A model generated the notes under the pieces. It was not told where the DNA came from and did no database searches. It saw only the letters and a program-made list of their open reading frames with translations. Both the position numbers and the translations under genes were made by a program. Positions 1-5,662 of a DNA stretch of 8,243 nt are shown here, piece by piece. The DNA lies in the NCBI GenBank assembly GCA_030597505.1, contig JAUVRS010000099.1, positions 1-8,243 on the forward strand. Direction: 5' to 3'. This DNA is from Desulfobacteraceae bacterium. GTDB lineage: Bacteria > Desulfobacterota > DSM-4660 > Desulfatiglandales > Desulfatiglandaceae. The first letter of the stretch is position 1. The number at the start of each line of letters is the position of its first letter.

Positions 1-7
1 ACCTCCT
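1..7 (-). promoter_or_regulatory. Ribosome binding site of an off-window downstream gene
   Basis: On the minus strand the window ends in AGGAGGT, a near-perfect Shine-Dalgarno sequence. A start codon would be expected a few bases beyond position 1, so the cluster probably continues with at least one more gene. Nothing can be said about that gene. Confidence 0.6.
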
Positions 8-77
8 GATCGTTAAAGGTTATCAGCATGTAAACGAAATAGTGGTATGTTTGTTTCGATTTTCACCCCCTCTCTGT

Positions 78-299
78 CTAATCTCTTAGCCTGACGCCGA
101 GATTGGGGGAAATAGCCATTCTCGGACAGCCTTCTAGTAGTTCCCCCAGGGCCAAAGAAAAATCCTTTTTATCAATTTGAATATACTTGTTGTCTTCCCG
201 CAAAGTCAATTCCTGAATTATGACCATTGCCGGTTTGTCTCCGCTAGGGTAATTGGTATCGATCGAAACCCTGGCAACCTCTCTTAACCAGTTGAGCAT
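78..299 (-). CDS. Small uncharacterized protein coupled to the UxaA/SuyB-like lyase
   Basis: This is a 73-residue protein of unknown family. Its ATG directly follows the TAA stop of the upstream lyase gene (read TAAATG on the minus strand). No clear Shine-Dalgarno sequence is visible, so translation probably depends on ribosomes finishing the upstream gene. The protein is soluble in character. An amphipathic start (MLNWLREVARV) leads into a beta-rich looking middle (AMVIIQELTLRE, then KYIQIDKK) and a short helix (FSLALGELLEGC). There is no signal peptide, membrane segment or metal-binding motif; the only cysteine is at about residue 58. The tight coupling suggests a role tied to the lyase, such as an accessory or assembly factor, but that is inference from position. 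It is probably a real gene, because it fills the junction exactly and reads through without interruption. Confidence 0.6.
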   Translation of the reverse strand: MLNWLREVARVSIDTNYPSGDKPAMVIIQELTLREDNKYIQIDKKDFSLALGELLEGCPRMAISPNLGVRLRD

Positions 300-1463
300 T
301 TAGGCGCTGATATAGAGTTTGGTCAGGACAAACTCGCGATGCCCCAGGACCTCTGCCGCGGTCAGACGGCCATTGGCGGTTCGGACGACCATGTCCAACA
401 ACCCGTCACCCGTCTCATCCAGGGTCATCTCCCCCCTCAGGATGGCGGACACATTCAGATCAATGTGCTCGCTCATTGTCTCGCAGGTCAAAGGGTTGGC
501 CGAAAGCTTTATCACCGGTAATATGGGGTTCCCGATGATGTTCCCCTGGCCGGTGGGACACAGATGCACCACCGCACCGGAGGCAGCCCAAAGCGTAACA
601 GCCTCTGCTGCTGCTGACGAGGTGTCCATATACCACAATCCTTTTCCACCGGGCGCCTCGGCAGGCTTTAAGACCCCCACATAGCTGGCCTTCTCTCCTA
701 TCTTCTGAAGGTTCCCAAAGGCCTTCTCCTCAATGGTGGTCAACCCCCCGATGATGTTCCCCTTTGTGGGCTGGGAACCGGACAGGTCGTCGGTCTTATT
801 CTGGAGGATGATGTCGTTGTATGCATTAAACGTCTTCATAAAAGCTTCACCCACCTCGGGCGTCGCAGCCCGCTCTTTGCACACGTGCTCCGCACCCATG
901 ATCTCCGAGGTCTCCCCAAAACAGGTCGTAGCACCCATCTCGTTCAGTTTATCAAATACGTTCCCTACTGTCGGGTTGGATGCCAAGCCCGAAGTCGTAT
1001 CAGACTCCCCACATTTTGTGGAAACATAGAGCTCATCCAGGGAACATTCCGTCCGCTGCAGCTCCGACGCCCAATGCATATACTCCTTGGCCTGACGCGA
1101 AGCCTGGGCTATGGCATTTATGTCTCCCTGGCGTTCAATGGAAAAACCCTTTACCGGTTTGCCCGTCTCAGCAATCCCTTGAACAATTTTATCTGTCCAA
1201 CCGGGCTCAATGCCGATTACCACCACGGCCGCAACATTGGGATTTGCACCGGTACCGATCATGGTCCGGAAAAAAAGCTCCAGGTCTTCACCAAATTGCA
1301 GACGACCATAGGCATGAGGTATGGCCAGCGTCCCCTTCATATTGTTGGCAACCGCCTCGCATGCCGCATTGGAAAGATCGTCCAGAGGCAGAATCAGTAC
1401 GTGATTTCTGACCCCCACTCTACCATTCTCACGACGATAACCCTGAAATTTTGGTATCTCCAT
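300..1463 (-). CDS. UxaA-family lyase large subunit, SuyB-like (sulfolactate sulfo-lyase or altronate/galactarate dehydratase type)
   Basis: This 387-residue protein is the catalytic subunit of a UxaA/GarD-family lyase. The family removes water, or sulfite in the case of SuyB, from hydroxy-acids in the cytoplasm. Family signatures are the N-terminal GYRRENGRVGVRN (residues 8-20), IPHAYGRLQFGEDL (48-61), NPNVAAVVVIG (74-84), the hallmark STKCGESDTTSG with Cys151, QPTKGNIIGGLTTIEEKA (231-248), PTGQGN (303-308) and the C-terminal TANGRLTAAEVLGHREF. The small subunit is encoded just upstream, so this is the split form; E. coli UxaA is one chain of about 500 residues. The 92 + 387 residue sizes and the motif wording look most like SuyA/SuyB to me, but substrate cannot be fixed by reading. 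A GTG at 1472 is possible, but ATG 1463 has AGAGGTGG at the right distance and lies 2 bp after the previous stop. Confidence 0.85.
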   Translation of the reverse strand: MEIPKFQGYRRENGRVGVRNHVLILPLDDLSNAACEAVANNMKGTLAIPHAYGRLQFGEDLELFFRTMIGTGANPNVAAVVVIGIEPGWTDKIVQGIAETGKPVKGFSIERQGDINAIAQASRQAKEYMHWASELQRTECSLDELYVSTKCGESDTTSGLASNPTVGNVFDKLNEMGATTCFGETSEIMGAEHVCKERAATPEVGEAFMKTFNAYNDIILQNKTDDLSGSQPTKGNIIGGLTTIEEKAFGNLQKIGEKASYVGVLKPAEAPGGKGLWYMDTSSAAAEAVTLWAASGAVVHLCPTGQGNIIGNPILPVIKLSANPLTCETMSEHIDLNVSAILRGEMTLDETGDGLLDMVVRTANGRLTAAEVLGHREFVLTKLYISA

Positions 1464-1465
1464 AT

Positions 1466-1744
1466 CTACCACCTCTTTGTCTTCAAATTATGAATGTGAA
1501 CATGATCCCCACTCTTGATCTCTGCAACCACTTTACCAATGTCGTGGCCATACTTGATCACCGTGTCGCCCACGTTGGCATCCTTCAGAGCAATCTTGTG
1601 GCCCAAGGGGATATCCTTCAGGGCCTTCGCCTCAACGGGATTCTGCGTGTCCATAAAAAGTCCCTTGGCTACCTCGCCCGCTTTGATGTCCACGGTGGCA
1701 ACCCCCACTGTGTCTTCTTTTTCATGAACCAGAAATTGTACCAT
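1466..1744 (-). CDS. UxaA-family lyase small subunit, SAF domain (SuyA-like)
   Basis: This 92-residue protein matches the N-terminal SAF domain of altronate dehydratase and the small subunit of sulfolactate sulfo-lyase. It carries DTVGVATVDIKAG (11-23), DIPLGHKIALKDANVGDTVIKYG (44-66), which is the family core, and GDHVHIHN (79-86) near the C-terminus. The SAF domain is a small beta-clip fold that works with the large subunit encoded 2 bp downstream. The start at ATG 1744 is preferred because AAGGAGAGG lies just before it and because family homology begins there; the frame is open up to 1783. This gene opens a tight three-gene block (small subunit, large subunit, 73-aa protein) that follows a 368-bp stretch of decayed sequence after sdhA. 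No convincing promoter is visible, so the block may depend on read-through from the sdh genes. Confidence 0.85.
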   Translation of the reverse strand: MVQFLVHEKEDTVGVATVDIKAGEVAKGLFMDTQNPVEAKALKDIPLGHKIALKDANVGDTVIKYGHDIGKVVAEIKSGDHVHIHNLKTKRW

Positions 1745-1810
1745 TCTTCCTCTCCTTTCTCCATAATTGTTTCGGATTTTCAAAAATAAAAACCACCTAC
1801 CAGTCTTTGG

Positions 1811-1887
1811 ATTGTTGATTGTTGATTGTTGATTGAAACTCGAAATTGGAAACTCGAAATTGGAAATTGGTTATTGGTTATTTGAAA
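1811..1887. repeat. Heptamer tandem-repeat array (degenerate 7-bp units)
   Basis: The plus strand shows an 11-unit run of period 7. It starts with three copies of ATTGTTG (1811-1831) and ATTGAAA, then CTCGAAA and TTGGAAA alternating twice (1839-1866), TTGGTTA twice (1867-1880) and TTTGAAA (1881-1887). Unit sequence drifts but the 7-bp phase is kept throughout. The array lies immediately 3' of the four-helix-bundle remnant, and related heptamers lie on its 5' side. Confidence 0.85.
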
Positions 1888-1902
1888 CTGCCTTTGAATC
1901 TT

Positions 1903-2070
1903 TCATTTTGTGCTCTTGATAAATGCATTAAGCTTAGGCCCTAGTTCATCAATGATCTGGTATCCAATGGTTTGTTGGGTTTTTTGGGTCCAAGCATCAT
2001 AGCCGTACCAAATAAAATCAGAGATCTGTTCAGCCAATTTATAAACATCCAACTCATAAATATCTTTCAC
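1903..2070 (-). pseudogene. Four-helix-bundle (23S rRNA-intervening-sequence/S23-type) protein remnant with internal deletion
   Basis: A 55-codon frame runs from GTG 2070, preceded by GAGGG at good spacing, to TGA 1903. It reads V-KDIYELDVYKLAEQISDFI, then WYGYDAWTQKTQQTIGYQI, then IDELGPKLNAFIKSTK. The first 39 residues look like the N-terminus of the four-helix-bundle family found as ORFs in 23S rRNA intervening sequences and widely elsewhere. The last 16 look like the C-terminus of the same family (ELxPKLNAYIKS). The middle is missing: intact members are about 115-120 residues and continue after TIGYQI with a motif like RSADSIAANIAEGYGR. The join is in frame, so a short peptide could still be made, but two of the four helices would be lost. 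Assignment is from recall of the family and was not searched. Confidence 0.7.
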
Positions 2071-2087
2071 GAATTCCCTCGGTCTCC

Positions 2088-2108
2088 CAGTTTCAAGTTT
2101 CCAGTTTC
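2088..2108. repeat. Three heptamer units 5' of the four-helix-bundle remnant
   Basis: The plus strand reads CAGTTTC, AAGTTTC, CAGTTTC as three consecutive 7-bp units. They share the GAAACT-type motif (minus strand) and the 7-bp period with the longer array at 1811-1887 on the other side of the remnant. They end 4 bp before the sdhA stop codon. Confidence 0.7.
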
Positions 2109-2112
2109 AAAT

Positions 2113-3831
2113 CTACTTTATGTTTTCAATCTCTTCCCATTTTAGACGATTAAGGACCACGGGCTTTTGCGTCAATTCGATGCCGGTGTCATCTTTCCTT
2201 TTTTGGCAAATGTTGATCAGCCAATTACTGTTGTCTGTTTTTGGAAAATCCTCTCTATAGTGCCCTCCCCTGCTTTCTTCTCGATATAGTGCCGAGGTCG
2301 CAACCATCCTTGAGACGGTAATCAAATTGATAACATCTATAATGTTATTCCATTCCAGGTTGTATTGACGTATAAATCTGTTTTCAACAGAGGCACGCCC
2401 AGCTTTTTCCAAAAGCGCATCTAATCGGCCGATAGCCTCTTTTATCTTATTTCCCGTACGGACCAGTCCCACATTTTCCCACATCAGGTTTTCGATCTCG
2501 TCACGAATGGGGTAGATATTTTCTCTGGATTCTTGAGTCATCGGCCTCAGCCAACGCATCCGTATTTTTTCAGCCTCAGCCTCATCATAAGGGAGCACAT
2601 GTTCTTGGGATGCTAATTCTGCTGCCAGGTCGCCCGCTCTCCGACCATACACGGTGGAATCACAGATTCCGTTGCCCCCCAACCTGTTGGCACCGTGTGC
2701 CCCACCAGCATCCTCACCCGCAACCAATAGGCCCTTCAAACTGGACTGGCAGTTGGTGTCTATGATGGCCCCGCCCATCTGGTAATGGGCTGTCGGAGTC
2801 ACTTCAACCTTTTCGCGTGCCAGGTCCTTTCCAATATCTTTTACCCTCTCCACCATCCCCGGGAACTTCTCCTCTACAAATGCGGCACCCAGGTGGCTTG
2901 CATCAAGATACACCCCGTTGTTTTTGGTACCCCGGCCCGCCATGATTTCCATATAATTGGACCGGGCAACCCGGTCTCGAGTGGATCTTTCCAAATGCTC
3001 GGGGTCATATTTCTCCATAAAACGTTCGCCCAAACCATTGTAAAGCCTGGCTCCCGCACCCCTGAGCCCTTCTTCCAGCAGACTTCCGTTCAGCCTGGAT
3101 TTGCCGGCAATCAGGCCCGTTGGATGGAATTGAACCATCTCCATATCGACAAACTCAGCCCCCGCCCTGAAACACATGGCCATCCCATCACCGGTCTTGT
3201 CAAAGGAGGGGGCGGAAATTTTAAACATGGACGCGGAACCACCCGTTGCAATGATGGTGACCTTTGCGTTTACCAAAAATATCTCCCCTGTCCTGATGTT
3301 GGAAAGTACTGCTCCCACTACCCGGTTCCCGTCCTCTGCGGTTAACAGGTCCAGTCCTCTGGTCTCTTCCAGGACGGTAATGTCCCGGGCAAAAATCTGA
3401 TCGGGCATACGGCCGATGATCTGAATTCCCGTCAGATCGGCTACGTGAACCGTACGGTCAAAAGACTGTCCGGCAAAGGCCTTTTGGTGAATCCTTCCGT
3501 CTTCCCCCCGGTCAAAGAAACATCCCACCTTGACCTCCAGTTCATGAACCGCTTTAGGGGCATCGGTAACCAGAGTCCAGGCCAGTTCCTGGTTGTTTAT
3601 AAAGCCCCCTCCCTTCAGGGTATCCTTAAAATGTTTTTCTATTGAGTCATTTTCGTTCAAGACGACATTGAGGCCGCCCTGAACCATACGACTGCACCCC
3701 CCCTTGCCGACCAACCCCTTGGTTGCCATAACAATTTTGAGATGAGGGTTGCAATCATAGGCATGAAGAGCGGCAAACAGTCCGGCTCCGCCACTACCAA
3801 GGATCAATATGTCAGCTTTTATAGTCTCCAA
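2113..3831 (-). CDS. sdhA: Succinate dehydrogenase/fumarate reductase flavoprotein subunit
   Basis: This 572-residue catalytic subunit interconverts succinate and fumarate at the cytoplasmic face of a membrane complex with the products at 4128-5619. Visible elements: the dinucleotide-binding ADILILGSGGAGL (residues 6-18), QFHPTG (234-239), TRDRVARSNYMEI with the probable catalytic Arg286, TAHYQMGG (347-354, His349) and GANRLGGNG (380-388, Arg383). Substrate-site residues therefore look intact. The usual SHTxxAQGG segment, whose histidine binds FAD covalently, reads GGCSRMVQGG (44-53), so the histidine is absent and FAD is probably held non-covalently. Length is close to that of classical SdhA. 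The start is TTG: a stop codon lies two codons upstream and the next in-frame ATG is at residue 35, inside the FAD fold. A GAGG lies 11 bp before the TTG, a loose fit. Direction (oxidation or reduction) cannot be read from sequence. Confidence 0.93.
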   Translation of the reverse strand: METIKADILILGSGGAGLFAALHAYDCNPHLKIVMATKGLVGKGGCSRMVQGGLNVVLNENDSIEKHFKDTLKGGGFINNQELAWTLVTDAPKAVHELEVKVGCFFDRGEDGRIHQKAFAGQSFDRTVHVADLTGIQIIGRMPDQIFARDITVLEETRGLDLLTAEDGNRVVGAVLSNIRTGEIFLVNAKVTIIATGGSASMFKISAPSFDKTGDGMAMCFRAGAEFVDMEMVQFHPTGLIAGKSRLNGSLLEEGLRGAGARLYNGLGERFMEKYDPEHLERSTRDRVARSNYMEIMAGRGTKNNGVYLDASHLGAAFVEEKFPGMVERVKDIGKDLAREKVEVTPTAHYQMGGAIIDTNCQSSLKGLLVAGEDAGGAHGANRLGGNGICDSTVYGRRAGDLAAELASQEHVLPYDEAEAEKIRMRWLRPMTQESRENIYPIRDEIENLMWENVGLVRTGNKIKEAIGRLDALLEKAGRASVENRFIRQYNLEWNNIIDVINLITVSRMVATSALYREESRGGHYREDFPKTDNSNWLINICQKRKDDTGIELTQKPVVLNRLKWEEIENIK

Positions 3832-3845
3832 TTTCTACGGTACCT

Positions 3846-3852
3846 CGCTTAG
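3846..3852. repeat. Left copy of 7-bp direct repeat CGCTTAG (candidate target-site duplication)
   Basis: CGCTTAG occurs here and, in the same orientation, at 4115-4121. The two copies exactly bracket the 262-bp palindromic element, as expected for a target-site duplication. A chance 7-bp match is possible. An 8-bp match, ACGGTACC, at 3837-3844 and 4085-4092 complicates the exact boundary. Confidence 0.55.
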
Positions 3853-4114
3853 GAACCTCTCAATAAGTCCGGAAGCAGTAATAAGATTTCTGGAGTGGGG
3901 TTCGGCTGTTTCTCTCCGACGCTCTCTCAAAGTGGATTTACTTCTCACTTTCGCAGTGGCTGATATTTGGAGTTTTCTCCTAATGAACCCTTTTTAGCTT
4001 CTCCGTGCTTTCGTCAAAACCCCAAATATCAGCCACGCTGCGACGACTGGTTTAGAGAGCGTCGGAGAGAAACAGCTGAACCCCACGGTACCCGAACTTA
4101 TTGAGAACTTATTC
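3853..4114. mobile_element. MITE-like palindromic element between sdhB and sdhA
   Basis: This is a 262-bp non-coding imperfect palindrome with nested arms. The outer arms 3857-3872 and 4092-4107 match at 14 of 16 bases (core CTCAATAAGT). The middle arms 3896-3927 and 4054-4085 match at 31 of 32. The inner arms 3956-3976 and 4016-4036 match at 20 of 21. The loop is about 39 bp. The left arm has roughly 20 extra bases (about 3873-3893) between its outer and middle segments. The element is flanked by CGCTTAG on both sides and carries no transposase, so it would be a non-autonomous element moved in trans. Transcribed within the operon it would fold into a very long hairpin, which could attenuate transcription or be cut by RNase III, separating sdhCDB from sdhA. 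The structure is read directly; mobility is inferred. Confidence 0.7.
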
Positions 4115-4121
4115 CGCTTAG
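4115..4121. repeat. Right copy of 7-bp direct repeat CGCTTAG (candidate target-site duplication)
   Basis: This is the second copy of the repeat at 3846-3852. It lies 6 bp beyond the sdhB stop codon, between that gene and the palindromic element. With one copy and the element removed, sdhB and sdhA would be about 27 bp apart, in line with the other gaps in this cluster. Confidence 0.55.
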
Positions 4122-4127
4122 ATCCTA

Positions 4128-4850
4128 CTATTTGAATACGCCAATCTTTTTTAGAACACAGCGCTTTTTCAGATTCTGAATGGACCGTGTCGGCACAATG
4201 TTTTTTGGACATACCTCCGAACAGTTGAACTGCGTATGACAACGCCAAACACCATAGCTTTTGTCTACAACTTTGAGCCTTTCAACCCTTATTGCATCAC
4301 GTTTATCGGCAATCAGGGTATAGGCGCGGTTAAGGGCGGGAGGTCCGAGAAACTCCTCATTTGTGGCGGCCATTGAACAGGCCCCGTAGCAACAGCCGCA
4401 CGCAATACAATCCAGCATTTCATCAATAAATTCCCGTTCATTTGAATCAGGGTGAACAACAACCGGATCAACAATATCTTTTCTTGACACATAATAGGGT
4501 TTGATCTTTTTCCATTTCTCAAAAAAAGGCTCCATATCTACCACCAGATCACGAATGATGGGGAGATTGGGCAGGGGCATTATGGTTATATTCTGGGTCT
4601 TCAAAGCAGACACCTGGGTCCTGCATGCAAGACGAGGCCTGCCGTTTACATACAAAGCACATGACCCGCACATCCCGACGCGACAGGAAAACCTGAAAGA
4701 AAGGGATCTATCGAGATAATTCTGAATATGCATGACCACATCCAAGATGGCCATATTCTCAAAGGTGGGTACCTGTAACTCTTCAAATCTGGGTTCAACG
4801 TCGATTTCCGGGTTAAATCGAAAAAGCCTGATATTTAGGTGATCGGACAT
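4128..4850 (-). CDS. sdhB: Succinate dehydrogenase/fumarate reductase iron-sulfur subunit
   Basis: This 240-residue electron-transfer subunit passes electrons between the flavoprotein and the membrane anchor through three Fe-S clusters. The plant-type [2Fe-2S] motif is SCRVGMCGSC with a distal cysteine (Cys56, 61, 64, 76). The ferredoxin-like part has CIACGCCYGAC (Cys148, 151, 154, 158) and CHTQFNCSEVCP (Cys204, 210, 214), supplying the [4Fe-4S] and [3Fe-4S] ligands; all expected cysteines are present. PTRSIQNLKK near the end is also typical of the family. ATG 4850 is preferred over an in-frame GTG at 4871 because AAGGA lies 6 bp before the ATG. It follows sdhD by 30 bp. After its TAG comes the MITE-like element rather than sdhA directly, so the normal B-A junction is disrupted in spacing but both genes remain intact. 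Confidence 0.95.
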   Translation of the reverse strand: MSDHLNIRLFRFNPEIDVEPRFEELQVPTFENMAILDVVMHIQNYLDRSLSFRFSCRVGMCGSCALYVNGRPRLACRTQVSALKTQNITIMPLPNLPIIRDLVVDMEPFFEKWKKIKPYYVSRKDIVDPVVVHPDSNEREFIDEMLDCIACGCCYGACSMAATNEEFLGPPALNRAYTLIADKRDAIRVERLKVVDKSYGVWRCHTQFNCSEVCPKNIVPTRSIQNLKKRCVLKKIGVFK

Positions 4851-4880
4851 ACGCTTTCCTTGCTTTTCCACATCATATAT

Positions 4881-5210
4881 TTATCGAAACCACAACAGAC
4901 CGTATACCCCAAAACCGGAAAAACCGATGCCGACCATCACAAGCAAGGTCAGAACCACTATTCTCTCTTTTGATCCTGAGGTGAAGTCCAGAAAAATGGA
5001 GTATAGACCATACAAGGCATGGTAAAGGCCGCAGATTAACAACAGGATATCCAGCGTAATAAAAACTCCTGTATCTAATCTCTTGACTATATCACCAAAA
5101 TGCAGAACTCCATCTCCGGAGGAAAAATGCAAGAACCATATGTGAAGCCCCAGAGCAATCAGCAAGACAACCGCACTAACTCTTTGTAACAGCCATGCCC
5201 AAGCGTTCAC
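4881..5210 (-). CDS. sdhD: Succinate dehydrogenase cytochrome b membrane anchor, second subunit
   Basis: This 109-residue protein has three predicted membrane helices, at about residues 9-29, 48-72 and 84-106. It resembles the upstream sdhC product: QRVSAVVLLIALGLH here against HRLTGVGLALYLLIH there, and LYHALYGLYSIFLDF here against LYHGFNGIRILLFD there. It therefore looks like a second Sdh_cyt-type anchor. His23 (helix 1) and His64 (helix 2) are candidate heme b ligands; His28 is also near helix 1. The start is GTG at 5210, 19 bp after the sdhC stop, with AAGGGA upstream at about 8 bp. The short length is normal for SdhD. Quinone type (mena- or ubiquinone) cannot be decided from sequence. 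Confidence 0.85.
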   Translation of the reverse strand: MNAWAWLLQRVSAVVLLIALGLHIWFLHFSSGDGVLHFGDIVKRLDTGVFITLDILLLICGLYHALYGLYSIFLDFTSGSKERIVVLTLLVMVGIGFSGFGVYGLLWFR

Positions 5211-5229
5211 CGTTGTTTTCCCTTCTGTA

Positions 5230-5619
5230 TTATAATTTGGCAGCGACTGACCACAACCACAAGATTGCTGCTATCCCCATAAAGACCCAAAAGATTATTT
5301 TTTGGGCCCTGACACTTATTCCCAACCCCATATCAAAAAGCAATATTCGGATACCATTAAAACCATGATACAGAACCGCAGCCAACAATAAGGTCTCCAG
5401 TAATCCAAAAAACCGACTGCCCATCAAGACCGACAGCGCGGCGTCAAAGGCCTCTTCTCCGCGTAAAAGCGATAAACCCATGAGGACAATATGAATGAGT
5501 AAATATAACGCAAGCCCAACCCCTGTAAGACGATGGAGTACCCAGGCCCACATGCCTATCGTGGTCCAAACCTGACTCTTATGGCTATATCCGGAGGAGT
5601 CCGTATAAGCCCTCATCAT
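5230..5619 (-). CDS. sdhC: Succinate dehydrogenase cytochrome b membrane anchor, first subunit
   Basis: This 129-residue protein has three predicted membrane helices, at about residues 24-48, 68-96 and 108-127. WVLHRLTGVGLALYLLIH (26-43) corresponds to the HRxSG region of Sdh cytochrome b subunits, and LYHGFNGIRILLFD (83-96) to the HxxxGIRH heme-ligand region. His85 is the likely heme b ligand. His43 in helix 1 is a further candidate ligand that E. coli SdhC does not have at this place. The position of the E. coli quinone-site serine, three before the HR histidine, is a tryptophan here. With sdhD it anchors the complex and exchanges electrons with the quinone pool. ATG 5619 has AAGGAG 9 bp upstream; a second ATG follows immediately. 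Confidence 0.87.
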   Translation of the reverse strand: MMRAYTDSSGYSHKSQVWTTIGMWAWVLHRLTGVGLALYLLIHIVLMGLSLLRGEEAFDAALSVLMGSRFFGLLETLLLAAVLYHGFNGIRILLFDMGLGISVRAQKIIFWVFMGIAAILWLWSVAAKL

Positions 5620-5662
5620 AAAACACCGCTCCTTACATTATTCTTGAAACTATCAGATCTGA

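Larger units (their letters stand above)
1745..2112. other. 368-bp junction between sdhA and the SAF-domain gene
   Basis: This stretch has no intact gene. It contains, in minus-strand order, three 7-bp repeat units (2108-2088), a deleted four-helix-bundle gene (2070-1903), a longer heptamer array (1887-1811) and an AT-rich leader with the ribosome binding site of the SAF-domain gene (about 1754-1746). I looked for a rho-independent terminator (strong GC stem followed by a T run on the minus strand) and for a good -35/-10 pair, and found neither. Confidence 0.6.

Noticed and set aside
13..66. 17-residue peptide frame starting GTG at 66, between the 73-aa gene and the edge ribosome binding site
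   Set aside because: The G-rich stretch abuts the GTG with no spacing for ribosome binding, and the frame is short enough to occur by chance.
885..1493. Long plus-strand open frame (202 codons) opposite the UxaA/SuyB-like gene
   Set aside because: It lies wholly over a well-supported minus-strand gene, has no family signature and is a complementary-frame shadow. The same holds for the other plus-strand frames, such as 2785-3345 and 6736-7095.
3953..4039. Rho-independent terminator formed by the inner stem of the palindromic element
   Set aside because: The stem is long and AT-rich with a loop of about 39 bp, and no T run follows it on the minus strand; it belongs to the larger palindrome instead.
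3994..4248. Minus-strand 84-codon frame crossing the palindromic element and the sdhB 3' end
   Set aside because: It runs out of frame through the sdhB coding sequence into the inverted repeat and resembles no protein.
4851..4871. GTG start giving seven extra residues on the iron-sulfur subunit
   Set aside because: ATG 4850 has a better-placed AAGGA.
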